Shown here piece after piece: positions 27,096 through 36,218 of a stretch of 64,000 nucleotides of DNA. Each line of letters opens with the position of its first letter. Positions within the stretch are counted from its first letter, which is position 1. The notes beneath the pieces are model-generated. The model was given only the letters and a program-made list of their open reading frames with translations, was not told the DNA's origin and ran no database searches. Source of the stretch: Bryobacter sp. (lineage in GTDB: Bacteria > Acidobacteriota > Terriglobia > Bryobacterales > Bryobacteraceae); assembly GCA_022843625.1 (NCBI GenBank), contig JALHNH010000002.1, forward strand, positions 248,001 through 312,000. The letters run 5' to 3'. A program made the translations under genes and the position numbers.

Positions 27096-28109
27096 TCAAC
27101 TAACCCCTTCGGTCCGCTCTCGTCGCGGATCCAGTTTCAATATTCTTAAACTCTTGCGAAGTATGGTGCTTATCGGCAGGTCCTTCAATTGGTCCAGTCG
27201 AACCCATTGACAGAGATCCCCCGCGCCACCATCCAGTTTCGCTTCTCTTAGAATTATTCGATACTTGTGGTTCACAATGGAATGAGAAAATTCACCCAAA
27301 TTCTCAAATAACTTAGCTTGGGTCAATTTCTCGGGTTCAGGTAGTTCCCAAAAACCGGCAAGCCTCTTACTGTCCAACGGTCGCTGCCAAAGTAATATTT
27401 GCTCCTCCTTGCGAATCCACAAGACTGTTCTCTCTTCGGAGATTTGAGTCGTCTTCCCTATCTGAATCGGTATGGAGTACTGAAGCCCCTGAAGCCTCGC
27501 GCCACAATCTTCATTTATTGGACAGTAAAGGCATTTGGGTGCCTTTGGCAAGCAGATTGTCGCGCCCAACTCCATCAAGGCCTGTTTGTAGGTGCCGGGA
27601 TCTTCTGCATCTATTTGATTCTGAGCTACTTGCTGCAATCGTGCACGAATTGTAAATGTTTTTACGTCACCCGATTCTGCCGTCCAACGAGCTATCACGC
27701 GAACAATGTTTCCGTCCAGCCCAACCCGGGGCAATCCGAATGCAATACTCGCCACAGCGGCCGCCGTATAGTCGCCTACCCCCGGCAATTCATGGATTTG
27801 CTCATAGGTTGAAGGGAAGCTCCCCATCTCCACCATGAGCCTTGCCGCTTTCTGCAAATTCCGCGCCCGCGAGTAATAACCAAGACCGCTCCACATCGCC
27901 AGCAATTCCGATTCGCTGGCTGTCGCCAATTCTTTATAAGTCGGAAAACGCTCAAGAAATCGCTCGTAATACGGAATCACCGCCGTCACCCGCGTCTGCT
28001 GCAGCATGATCTCCGACAACCAGATCGCATACGGATCTTTTGTCCGCCTCCAGGGCAAATCTCGCTGGTTTTTCACAAACCAGTCGTGCAAACGGTGGGC
28101 AAGGGTCAT
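27096..28109 (-). CDS. mutY: A/G-specific adenine glycosylase
   Basis: MutY removes adenine mispaired with 8-oxoguanine. The 337-residue protein shows the catalytic start LSEIMLQQTRV (Glu33), the helix-hairpin-helix LPGVGDYTAAA (108-118), the catalytic Asp132 in LDGNIVRV, and the [4Fe-4S] cluster ligands Cys186, Cys193, Cys196 and Cys202 with spacing C-x6-C-x2-C-x5-C. The C-terminal NUDIX-like domain (about 225-330) that recognises 8-oxoguanine is also present (ERTVLWIRKEEQILLWQRP). It is divergent from uvrA across only 47 bases, and its stop lies 4 bases before the next gene. Confidence 0.95.
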   Translation of the reverse strand: MTLAHRLHDWFVKNQRDLPWRRTKDPYAIWLSEIMLQQTRVTAVIPYYERFLERFPTYKELATASESELLAMWSGLGYYSRARNLQKAARLMVEMGSFPSTYEQIHELPGVGDYTAAAVASIAFGLPRVGLDGNIVRVIARWTAESGDVKTFTIRARLQQVAQNQIDAEDPGTYKQALMELGATICLPKAPKCLYCPINEDCGARLQGLQYSIPIQIGKTTQISEERTVLWIRKEEQILLWQRPLDSKRLAGFWELPEPEKLTQAKLFENLGEFSHSIVNHKYRIILREAKLDGGAGDLCQWVRLDQLKDLPISTILRKSLRILKLDPRRERTEGVS

Positions 28110-28156
28110 CGCGTTGGTATACTCAAAAAATCAGGAAAGAAAAAGCGAAAACGCGG

Positions 28157-31000
28157 GTGGATTCCAATTCTATTGAGATCCTTGGTGCCCGCGTTCACAA
28201 CCTCAAGGATATCTCTCTCAACGTCCCGCATAACGTGCTGACTGTCGTTACAGGTGTGTCTGGTTCCGGCAAATCGTCGCTGGTTTTTGACACTGTCTAT
28301 GCCGAAGGGCAGCGTCGTTATGTCGAGAGCCTATCCGCCTACGCGCGGCAATTCCTCGAGCGCATGGAAAAGCCAGACGTGGACGACATCTTTGGTCTCG
28401 CCCCACCTGTTGCCATCAAGCAGAAGAACACCACCCGCAACCCCCGTTCCACCGTAGCAACCTCCACCGAAATCTACGACTTCCTCCGGCTACTCTATGC
28501 CCGGGCCGGCGAAACCTGGTGCCCCAAATGCGACATCCCGGTGGTGCGCGATACGGTCGATTTAGTCGCACATAGACTGATGGAAGAAACCGCCGGCACT
28601 CGCTGGTACGCTCTCTTCCCGATTACTCAAGAGAAGCTCAAGTCCGACGCCCTCCGCGACCGGCTCTTCGATCTGCGTTCAAAAGGCTTTACCCGCCTTT
28701 ACCAAAACGGGCGGATCTTCGAGTTCTCAAGCCCGGAGTCGCTCCTGGAACTCAACTTCAACGCTCCGGTCTTCGCCCTTGTTGACCGTTTAGTGATGGC
28801 TGCCGACATCCGCTCCCGCCTTGTAGACGCAATCGAAATTGCATACCGTGAGGGCGGGGAACTGATCTTTGAACAGGCCGGCACCGACACCCCCCGTCAA
28901 CTGCGCTTCAACGAAAAATTCCAGTGCAAAACCTGCTCGACCGAGTTTCAGGATCCCGAACCCCGCCTCTTTAGCTTCAACAATCCTTTCGGCGCCTGCC
29001 CCACCTGCCAGGGCTTTGGCCGCGAGATGGATTACGACCTCGAAAAGGTGATCCCCAACCCGGGCCTCGCTTTGAACGAAGGTGCCATCGACCCCTGGAC
29101 CAAGCCGATGTACCTCTTCTACTACGAAGAGTTCAAAAAGACTGCTAAAGGCAAAGTACGCCTTCACATCCCCTTCGCTGACCTGAAAGATGACGAGCAG
29201 TACTTCGTGATGCAGGGCATCCGCAAGTTCTTCGAAAAGGTCGTCGAGCCCAAGAAGTATAAGGTTCACGTGCGTGTCTTCATGGCCCGCTATCGCGGCT
29301 ACACCACCTGCCGCGATTGCCTCGGTACCCGCCTCCGTCAAGAAGCCCGAAATGTCCGTATTGGCGGCAAAATCATCAGCGAAGTCACCCGTCTCAACAT
29401 CCGCGACGCAGTGCTTTTCTTTGATGGGCTCACGCTGCGGCCAGAGCAGCGCGCCGTCGCCGACAAGATTCTTCGCGAAGTCCAGCAGCGCCTGCGCTTC
29501 CTGAACGACGTCGGTCTCGACTATCTCACCCTCGACCGTCTCTCGATGACCCTCTCGGGCGGCGAAGCCCAACGCATCACCCTCGCCACCTGCCTCGGCT
29601 CACGCCTTGTCGGTGCCTGTTATGTGCTCGACGAGCCGTCTATCGGCCTGCACTCACGCGACACTCACCGTCTGATCAAGATCCTTAAAGACCTCCGTGA
29701 TCTGGGCAACACAATCCTGGTCGTCGAGCACGACCAGGAAGTGATGGAAGCGGCCGACCATGTCATCGACATGGGCCCCGGTGCCGGTGAACACGGCGGC
29801 GAGATCATCTTCGAAGGCCCATACAGCGACCTGCTCAAAGCCAAGAAGTCTCCAAAGTCACTCACCGGAATCTACCTCCGCAACGAAAAGAATGTCGCCC
29901 CGCAACGGGTTCGCCGCGTCCCAAATTCCAAGCGCGAAATCGTCTTCCGCGGTGCCCGCTCCAACAATCTCAAAGGCATCGATGTAATCATCCCGCTTGG
30001 CCTGATGGTTGCAATCACCGGCGTCTCGGGCTCTGGCAAATCAACCCTCGTCCACGACGTGATCTTCAAGACCCTCGAGCGTCGTCTGAGTCTCGGCACA
30101 AATACCAAGCCTTCTAGCCGCAAGAAAGCGAGCGAAGAAAGCGCTGACGAAGCGCCCTTATTGGAAGTGCAGCGTCAGACATGCCGCTCGGTCGAAGGCG
30201 ATTACCACCTGAGCGACGTCATCCTCGTTGATCAGTCCCCCATCGGCCGCACCCCGCGTTCCAACCCCGTCACTTACATCAAGGCCTTTGATCAAATCCG
30301 CGATCTCTTTGCCCACACCGCCGAAGCCCAGAAGCGCGGCTACCAGGGGGGGCACTTCTCGTTCAACATTCCCGGGGGCCGCTGCGAAACCTGTCAGGGC
30401 GATGGCACTGTTACCGTCGAGATGCAGTTCCTCGCCGACGTCGAACTGATCTGCGAAGACTGCAAAGGCACCCGCTTCAAGCCCCAAATCCTCGAAATCA
30501 CCTACAAAGGCCTGAATATCCATCAGGTGCTTCAGCTTACCGTGCGCGAAGCCAGCCACCACTTTCACGACATTCCGCGCCTCCTGCAAAAGCTGCAAGT
30601 CCTCGAAGATGTCGGCCTCGGCTATCTGCGTCTGGGCCAATCCGCAACTACGTTATCGGGCGGCGAAGCCCAGCGTGTCAAACTCGCGGCTCACCTCGCT
30701 CAAACTTCCAGCGCCAAGACCCTTTTCATCTTCGATGAACCAACTACAGGCCTACACTTCGACGATATCCGCAAGCTCCTCACCAGCTTCCAGCGCTTGA
30801 TCGAAAACGGCGGTAGCATCCTGCTCATCGAACACAATATGGACGTTATCAAGGCGGCCGACTGGGTCATCGACTTGGGGCCAGAAGGCGGGGACGGCGG
30901 CGGCCGCATAGTCACCGAAGGCACACCAGAACATATCGTTTCTATCGGGGAATCCCACACCGGACGCTTCCTCAAGCCGGTTCTCGACAGGTACTACTAA
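28157..31000 (+). CDS. uvrA: Excinuclease ABC subunit A
   Basis: UvrA finds bulky DNA lesions and loads UvrB in nucleotide excision repair. Starting at GTG 28157 the product has 947 residues, the normal length. The frame is open back to 28040, but that extension overlaps mutY and is rejected. The first ABC module has Walker A GVSGSGKSSL (33-42) and signature LSGGEAQRI; the second has GVSGSGKSTL and LSGGEAQRVKLAAHL. Zinc-finger cysteines are seen at CPKCDIP, CKTC, CPTCQGFG and CETCQGDG/CEDCKG. The best ribosome-binding sequence (AGGAAAG, 28133-28139) is rather far, 17 bases upstream, so the exact start is less certain than the identity. Confidence 0.95.
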   Translation: MDSNSIEILGARVHNLKDISLNVPHNVLTVVTGVSGSGKSSLVFDTVYAEGQRRYVESLSAYARQFLERMEKPDVDDIFGLAPPVAIKQKNTTRNPRSTVATSTEIYDFLRLLYARAGETWCPKCDIPVVRDTVDLVAHRLMEETAGTRWYALFPITQEKLKSDALRDRLFDLRSKGFTRLYQNGRIFEFSSPESLLELNFNAPVFALVDRLVMAADIRSRLVDAIEIAYREGGELIFEQAGTDTPRQLRFNEKFQCKTCSTEFQDPEPRLFSFNNPFGACPTCQGFGREMDYDLEKVIPNPGLALNEGAIDPWTKPMYLFYYEEFKKTAKGKVRLHIPFADLKDDEQYFVMQGIRKFFEKVVEPKKYKVHVRVFMARYRGYTTCRDCLGTRLRQEARNVRIGGKIISEVTRLNIRDAVLFFDGLTLRPEQRAVADKILREVQQRLRFLNDVGLDYLTLDRLSMTLSGGEAQRITLATCLGSRLVGACYVLDEPSIGLHSRDTHRLIKILKDLRDLGNTILVVEHDQEVMEAADHVIDMGPGAGEHGGEIIFEGPYSDLLKAKKSPKSLTGIYLRNEKNVAPQRVRRVPNSKREIVFRGARSNNLKGIDVIIPLGLMVAITGVSGSGKSTLVHDVIFKTLERRLSLGTNTKPSSRKKASEESADEAPLLEVQRQTCRSVEGDYHLSDVILVDQSPIGRTPRSNPVTYIKAFDQIRDLFAHTAEAQKRGYQGGHFSFNIPGGRCETCQGDGTVTVEMQFLADVELICEDCKGTRFKPQILEITYKGLNIHQVLQLTVREASHHFHDIPRLLQKLQVLEDVGLGYLRLGQSATTLSGGEAQRVKLAAHLAQTSSAKTLFIFDEPTTGLHFDDIRKLLTSFQRLIENGGSILLIEHNMDVIKAADWVIDLGPEGGDGGGRIVTEGTPEHIVSIGESHTGRFLKPVLDRYY

Positions 31001-31128
31001 GCGAGTTCTGTCTGGATAGATCATTTGGGTGCATCCGATAAACTGATTGCTGGAAGAGCACAAGACTGCGGCAAAACTGAACCCTGCGTTCTAGTTACAA
31101 GCTATACTCATTCCTCAGGTCCACCAGG

Positions 31129-31638
31129 TTGCTGATCCCAGCAGATAGCTTCGACGAACTTTACATTCAACTCAGAAGGCTCGCCCGCCTCCACCTGAGT
31201 CGAGAGCGCCCCGACCACACTCTCCAGCCCACTGCTCTTGTCCACGAGGCGCTCATGCGCCTCAACCCTCAAGCCAGGCCAGACCTCGATGGCCCCCAAA
31301 TCTTCAGCATCGCCAGCACTATGATGCGCCGCATTCTCATTGACCACGCAAGGTCCCGCCGCAGCCGCCTCGCCAATGAAGTTGTCGCTCTCGAACTCCC
31401 CTCAGGCTTCCACCCTGCTCTCCAGGTTCTTTCCATGGAGCAGTTACTAACTCTCGATCAGGCTCTCGATGAGTTGAAAGCCGTTGACGAGCGTCAGGCT
31501 CAAATCCTCGAAATGCGCTTCTTCGGCGGACTCACCATGGACGAGATAGCCGAAGCACTCTCACTGTCCAGCCGCACCGTCAAGCGCGAATGGTCCTGTG
31601 CCCGCGCCTGGCTCCTCACTCGCATCCTGCCTGACTAA
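31129..31638 (+). CDS. ECF RNA polymerase sigma factor (kinase-linked type)
   Basis: A 169-residue ECF sigma factor read from TTG 31129. Region 2 is visible as FDELYIQLRRLARLHLSRER and HTLQPTALVHEALMRL, a form characteristic of the sigma factors paired with Ser/Thr kinases in Acidobacteriota and Planctomycetes, with FSIASTMMRRILIDHARSR. Region 4 is LDELKAVDERQAQILEMRFFGGLTMDEIAEALSLSSRTVKREW, a helix-turn-helix. No anti-sigma factor gene is adjacent; the degenerate kinase gene starts 49 bases downstream and is presumably its partner. A TATACT sequence at 31103-31108 could be a promoter -10 element, without a clear -35. The TTG start is uncertain. Confidence 0.87.
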   Translation: MLIPADSFDELYIQLRRLARLHLSRERPDHTLQPTALVHEALMRLNPQARPDLDGPQIFSIASTMMRRILIDHARSRRSRLANEVVALELPSGFHPALQVLSMEQLLTLDQALDELKAVDERQAQILEMRFFGGLTMDEIAEALSLSSRTVKREWSCARAWLLTRILPD

Positions 31639-31687
31639 ATCACCTATGTCACCTTTTACCCTTCTCCTCCGCTAGAGTATTCGAAAG

Positions 31688-33763
31688 ATGGCTGCGCCCG
31701 CCCGTTGGCTTCAGATAAAATCGCTTTTCTTCGACGCTCTCGATCAACCCACCGGCGAGCGCGCTGCCTTCCTTTCTTTACAAACGGTTGACGACCCCGA
31801 TCTTCATCAGGTCGTCTCTCAAATGTTGTTGCAGCATTCACGCGAAGTTGAAGGATTTGAGCCCAACCCTCCCCAACCCGCTTATCCATCTCGATTTGGC
31901 CCTTACAAAGTCACTGGTCTTGTCGCTTCAACACTGACTACCCTGGTCCTCAAAGCTGTCCGCGACGACGGCCTCTTCGATCAAACCGTCGCGATCAAGC
32001 TCATCCATCCCTCGGCTGTTTCGCCAACAACCCTTCTTCGTCTCGAATCCGAGCGCAGAATCCTCGCAACGCTCAATCATCCCAATATCTGCCGCCTCCT
32101 CGACTCAGGTCAGCTCCCCACTGGCCAACATTATTTGATTCTCGAATGGATCGAGGGCACTTCCTTTCTCGATCACGCCCGCTCCCTCGACCGCCGCTCA
32201 AAGCTTTTGCTTTTTCGCAATATCTGCCTTGTTATCGAGACCGCTCACCGCCTCCTGGTTGTGCATCGCGACCTCAAGCCCGCCCACATCCTGATCACTC
32301 CTCAAGGCAATCTCAAGATTCTCGACTTCGGTATCGCCAAGCTGATCCAGTCGGCAACCTCAAGTGACTCGCAGCTCACCCAGTACGGTCAGACTCCGCT
32401 CACTCCGGCCTACGCTTCCGCTGAGCAGTGGCGAGGCGATCCCGCGACTCCGGGTTTTGATGTCTTCAGTCTCGGCATCCTCTTTGCAGAATTGCTCACC
32501 GGCAACCACCCATTTGGCCCCTCCCCTGCACTCCCGCACGAATGGGCCGCCCGCATAGCTGCTGGCCAACCGGAGGGCCTCACCGGCCTCAACGCGGATC
32601 TCCGCGCCATCGCGGCCATGGCGATCCAGCACGACGTAGGCCACCGTTATTCCAGTGTCGAAGCCTTTCGGCGCGACATTGAAAATTATCTCGATCGTAA
32701 ACCTCTGCTGGCTCGCCCCAATCACCGTCTCCACGATGCCTTCCTCTGGCTTCGCCGCAACAACAGATTCCTGATTCCGGCCGGACTGGTCCTGGCCTTC
32801 ACTGCCTTCGAAGCTCAGCAATACTGGCTCAGGCGCGAAGCCGATTACCTTCGAGCCGAGCAGGCGCAAGTCGCCGCCCGGCAACTTCTCTTCCAGACCT
32901 TCGAAGCTCTCACGGGCACCTCCGTCCCAGCAGAAACCAGGCGCCAGATTCTCTATGCTGCCATCAAACAGCTCCAACTCTGGGAGGCCAGTTCTCCAAA
33001 CGAAGCTCAACTGAAAGAGATCGCTTCTCTCTACGCCTCGATAAGCGGTCACCTCGGCGAAGGATTCGGAGATCATCTGGAAGACTACGTTGAAGCCGAA
33101 AAAGCCGCCCGCCGTTCTGTTTCCCTTTGGGATTCTATTCCCTCTTCCCCACTCATCACCCGCATCAACAATCGCATTCTTCTGGGCGATGTACTCTTTA
33201 GCAACTCCAAGTGGGCCGAAGCCCGTAAAGTCTATTCCGAAGCTTCATCACTAATTGAAAGCCTCCCGGACGCCCAATCCCTTTCCATGCAGTTGTCAAA
33301 GACAGTAACCGATTCCATGCAAGGGGACAGCCTCCTGGCAGAGGGTGAACCTCAGCAAGCTCTCGAAATTCAGAAGAATATTCTTTCGCGGCGCCTCGAA
33401 CTTAGCCGCCAGAGCGGAGGCGTTATCGATTCTCAGCCTCTCAGTTATCACCTCGCAAACGTCCACGTTTCTCTCGCCCAAACTTTCGCTGCACTCAAGC
33501 AAACGGATCTCGCCGTACAACAAGCCCGGGAGGCCATCAAAAATTACCAAAATGCTTTGGGATCGAAACCCGGTGAAAGAGACCTCATCGTCGCTTTGAT
33601 CCTGCTCGGCGATCTTGAAGTCCAGCAGGGAAACCGGAACCTGGCACTGGCAACATGGCGCAAAGCCGAAGGCATCGCAGCGGCTTTACTCGCCAAAGAT
33701 CCCGCAGCAATTCCTCGTCAAAAGATGCTCAACGAAATCCGCACCCGATTGAAAAGCCGCTAG
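31688..33763 (+). CDS. Ser/Thr kinase-like protein with TPR-like C terminus, ATP-site residues degenerate
   Basis: A 691-residue kinase-fold protein: N-terminal helical region typical of the sigma-linked kinases (1-65), kinase domain (about 71-337), weak transmembrane stretch (358-376) and TPR-like helices (about 395-690). Kept residues: Lys104 (VAIKL), Glu122, HRD 193-195, Lys197, DFG 213-215. Altered residues: the glycine-rich loop GxGxxG reads VASTLTT, so all three glycines are lost (Ala80, Thr82, Thr85 by alignment with the kinase at 45624-48269), and the metal-binding Asn of HRDLKPxN is His200 (HRDLKPAH). It may be a pseudokinase or have atypical nucleotide use. It follows the ECF gene, and its stop shares the palindrome CTAG with the convergent peptidase gene. 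Confidence 0.85.
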   Translation: MAAPARWLQIKSLFFDALDQPTGERAAFLSLQTVDDPDLHQVVSQMLLQHSREVEGFEPNPPQPAYPSRFGPYKVTGLVASTLTTLVLKAVRDDGLFDQTVAIKLIHPSAVSPTTLLRLESERRILATLNHPNICRLLDSGQLPTGQHYLILEWIEGTSFLDHARSLDRRSKLLLFRNICLVIETAHRLLVVHRDLKPAHILITPQGNLKILDFGIAKLIQSATSSDSQLTQYGQTPLTPAYASAEQWRGDPATPGFDVFSLGILFAELLTGNHPFGPSPALPHEWAARIAAGQPEGLTGLNADLRAIAAMAIQHDVGHRYSSVEAFRRDIENYLDRKPLLARPNHRLHDAFLWLRRNNRFLIPAGLVLAFTAFEAQQYWLRREADYLRAEQAQVAARQLLFQTFEALTGTSVPAETRRQILYAAIKQLQLWEASSPNEAQLKEIASLYASISGHLGEGFGDHLEDYVEAEKAARRSVSLWDSIPSSPLITRINNRILLGDVLFSNSKWAEARKVYSEASSLIESLPDAQSLSMQLSKTVTDSMQGDSLLAEGEPQQALEIQKNILSRRLELSRQSGGVIDSQPLSYHLANVHVSLAQTFAALKQTDLAVQQAREAIKNYQNALGSKPGERDLIVALILLGDLEVQQGNRNLALATWRKAEGIAAALLAKDPAAIPRQKMLNEIRTRLKSR

Positions 33764-35010
33764 TCGATACCCGCCAGCGCGGCCGTAAGCAACATCATGT
33801 ACTTGGTGCCCCGCAGGATAGATGCCTTCTCGGCGCTCTCCTCCAGCGAATGCGCCCCGCCTCCAATAATCGCGCCAATCCCAATCGACGGGATCCCCAT
33901 CGCAACACCAATGTTGTGATCGTCGCTGCCACTATCCACAGCTACCGTCTTGGTCTTGCCGTTCAATTGCATATGGTCTGTCACTGCCAGCGCCGTCTGC
34001 ACCAGCGGATGACTCAGCCGAACTTCTTTCGGCAATGCCTTCGAATAGTCATGAACCAGATTGATGCCTTCAATCTTAAGCCCCAACTTCTCCTGATTCG
34101 CCGCTCGCTGCCCCACGCTCTTCACGTCTTCCACCAGCTTCTGCTGTGCCTTCATGTCCTGACTGCGAATATCCACCGTCAGAAAAACACTCCCCGGGGT
34201 CGCATTCACAACCGTGCCTCCTCCAAGTGTCCCCACATTGGCTACCGGCAGATTCGGCGATCCTCCCGCAACCGGTGCCGGCATTTCCATTTCATTCAAC
34301 GCAAGAATCATCCGCGCTGCACCACGAGCGGCATTGGACTTTCCCTTGCTCGCCAGAGTATGCATCGTCGGTCCTTCAAACGTGAACTTGTATTGTTCAA
34401 TCAGCAGCGCCCCATAACCAACGCTCCCCAACCGCGAATCCACCGCAACAAACAGATCCGGCTTCTTCTCTCTGTGCTCCAGCCAGTACTTCGCCCCCAG
34501 TAAGCCGATTTCTTCCTGCACCGTAGCAACAAAAATCACATCGCCTTTGGTCTTGATCCCCTGCTGCTTCATAATGTCGAATGCATGCAACAGTGCAACC
34601 AGCGCACCAGTATCGTCTCCAATGCTTGGCGCATGATAGCGCCCGGCATCCTCTCGCACCTTGATCTTCGTGTCCATCGGGAAGACCGTATCCATATGCG
34701 CCGCAAATGCGAGTTCCGGCCCGCCCCCACTGCCCTTCATCACACCCCATACATTTCCGATCGCGTCCTGCTGGATATTCGTCAGGCCCACCCGCGCCAT
34801 AGCTGCTTTCATGTATGCGATCCGCAGCGTCTCCTGCTTGGACGGCGCAGGAATCTCTGTCAACTCCACCCATTCCTTCTGGATCTTCTCTGCTCTTGCA
34901 TCCACCTCTGCAAATGCCTTTTTCATCTGGGGCTGCTCCGCTATCGCCGGATCAAACTTCTGCCCCAACAGCGCCATTGCGCTCATCATCAAAACCAGAC
35001 TGCGAATCAT
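33760..35010 (-). CDS. Secreted M20-family metallopeptidase
   Basis: A 416-residue zinc-dependent exopeptidase or deacylase with a signal peptide (MIRSLVLMMSAMALLGQ). Metal and catalytic motifs in order: LAFAAHMDTVFP (His and Asp), SIGDDTGALVALL (bridging Asp), ATVQEEIGLLG (general-base and metal Glu pair), VAVDSRLGSVGYG, and a final His in SGSDDHNIGVAMGIPSIG. The dimerisation domain lies between about 205 and 325. It resembles tripeptidase-T-like M20 members. It is the last gene of the 39.1-33.8 kb minus-strand group, 7 bases after the preceding gene. Its stop overlaps the kinase stop through CTAG. Confidence 0.9.
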   Translation of the reverse strand: MIRSLVLMMSAMALLGQKFDPAIAEQPQMKKAFAEVDARAEKIQKEWVELTEIPAPSKQETLRIAYMKAAMARVGLTNIQQDAIGNVWGVMKGSGGGPELAFAAHMDTVFPMDTKIKVREDAGRYHAPSIGDDTGALVALLHAFDIMKQQGIKTKGDVIFVATVQEEIGLLGAKYWLEHREKKPDLFVAVDSRLGSVGYGALLIEQYKFTFEGPTMHTLASKGKSNAARGAARMILALNEMEMPAPVAGGSPNLPVANVGTLGGGTVVNATPGSVFLTVDIRSQDMKAQQKLVEDVKSVGQRAANQEKLGLKIEGINLVHDYSKALPKEVRLSHPLVQTALAVTDHMQLNGKTKTVAVDSGSDDHNIGVAMGIPSIGIGAIIGGGAHSLEESAEKASILRGTKYMMLLTAALAGID

Positions 35011-35017
35011 ATTGGAC

Positions 35018-36172
35018 CTAGGGTACCGCTAATCCCTCCACCACACGCAACCGCCCGTCAGTAGTCTGATCCACAAAGTATCTCCGCAGCTGCTGCCCGT
35101 CCCATACTGCGGCCCCAAATTCCATTGCCATCACGATTTTTTCTCCAGCCCGCGCGATCCCGCTCACAACACCGGGCACATCGATCTTGCGACTCTCCTG
35201 AGTAGAGCGGTCAAATACCATCACGCCCATGTTGCTTGGCCCATATTCGCCGTTATGCACCAGTCCCAACCAAATTCTTCCGTCTTCCACCAACAGAGCT
35301 GAAACCGACGCCCTCTTCAACTTCTCTGGTGAATACATCTTAAAGCTTCGCGTTGTCGCATCAAAATACCCAAACCCGCCTTCTCCCGTCATTCCTTCGC
35401 CATCGTAAAAAGTCTTCCCGAACCAAAGCTTCGTACCCTCCACCTGCCATGGCCCAATTTGCTCTTCACCCACCACTTGCTTCAATCGAAACTTTTTCCC
35501 ATTCTTGTGCTCCACCACTGCAGCCTCTCCCTCCGTAACCTGAAATTCCTCAGACGCTCCAAAGCGCAACACCTCATTCTCTAACGTCCTTTGCCCCGCC
35601 ACTCCCAAACTCTTCACTCCCCACGCGCCGTCCGGATGCAGAATCATCTCTACTCGTCGCGAGTCACTCCTGCCCGTCCAAATCACGCGATCTTCGACAA
35701 CGCGAACTCGTTCCATTGAGTACGGCACGTACTCGAAAAACTTCACCAACCGCTTCGCCCGCAAATCGAAAACAAACTTTCGATGCATCCCCGGACTTGG
35801 CTTCTCGGACTTGCAGCCGATTACAACATCGGTAGTGGACACCCTTTCCAGACGAGCAACGCATTGCCCGTCGCCCATTCCCGGCTCAATCGCAATCGTA
35901 TAAATCTTTCCAGCGTCGTTGCGGCGCTGCAAGAATACGCCGATTTGAATCTGTCTTTCCCACCACACCCAACCTGTCTCACCAACCAACTGCCCTTTGG
36001 GGCCGCCGACCGCAATTACAAGATCCATCTCCACATCGATTGCCTCACGCTTCAGCACCTCCGCATGCTGGACGTCTGAATTCGCGCTCCTCATCTGATG
36101 CGCCACAGCATTGTCGGCAACGCTCGCTCCCCACAACGATATGCTCCCAACCAGAATCAGCAATAAGCGCAT
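35018..36172 (-). CDS. Hypothetical secreted protein, beta-propeller-like
   Basis: A 384-residue protein with a signal peptide (MRLLLILVGSISLWGA). The rest is rich in short beta-strands with recurring small motifs (RVRVVEDRVIWTGRSD, GTKLWFGKTFYDGEG, FGYFDATTRSFKMYSPE, DGRIWLGLVHNGEYGPSN, GVMVFDRSTQESRKI), reminiscent of a two-component-regulator-type or ligand-binding beta-propeller. No catalytic motif was recognised and I cannot assign a family. It lies 46 bases downstream of the ABC exporter gene and 7 bases upstream of the M20 peptidase gene. Confidence 0.7.
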   Translation of the reverse strand: MRLLLILVGSISLWGASVADNAVAHQMRSANSDVQHAEVLKREAIDVEMDLVIAVGGPKGQLVGETGWVWWERQIQIGVFLQRRNDAGKIYTIAIEPGMGDGQCVARLERVSTTDVVIGCKSEKPSPGMHRKFVFDLRAKRLVKFFEYVPYSMERVRVVEDRVIWTGRSDSRRVEMILHPDGAWGVKSLGVAGQRTLENEVLRFGASEEFQVTEGEAAVVEHKNGKKFRLKQVVGEEQIGPWQVEGTKLWFGKTFYDGEGMTGEGGFGYFDATTRSFKMYSPEKLKRASVSALLVEDGRIWLGLVHNGEYGPSNMGVMVFDRSTQESRKIDVPGVVSGIARAGEKIVMAMEFGAAVWDGQQLRRYFVDQTTDGRLRVVEGLAVP

Positions 36173-36218
36173 GTGCTCAAGATAAGCACGACACTGACGC
36201 TGTTACAACAAAATTCTG

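Noticed and set aside
28040..28156. N-terminal extension of the uvrA frame to 28040
   Set aside because: It lies inside mutY, and the residues before VDSNSIEILGA have no match to the UvrA start; the trimmed length (947) fits the family.
28790..29572. 260-residue minus-strand open frame inside uvrA
   Set aside because: It is an antisense shadow of a GC-rich strongly coding gene; no start signal and no recognisable family text.
33655..34503. 282-residue plus-strand open frame over the M20 peptidase gene
   Set aside because: Reads as Arg/His/Gln/Pro-rich shadow text; the minus frame has all M20 metal ligands.
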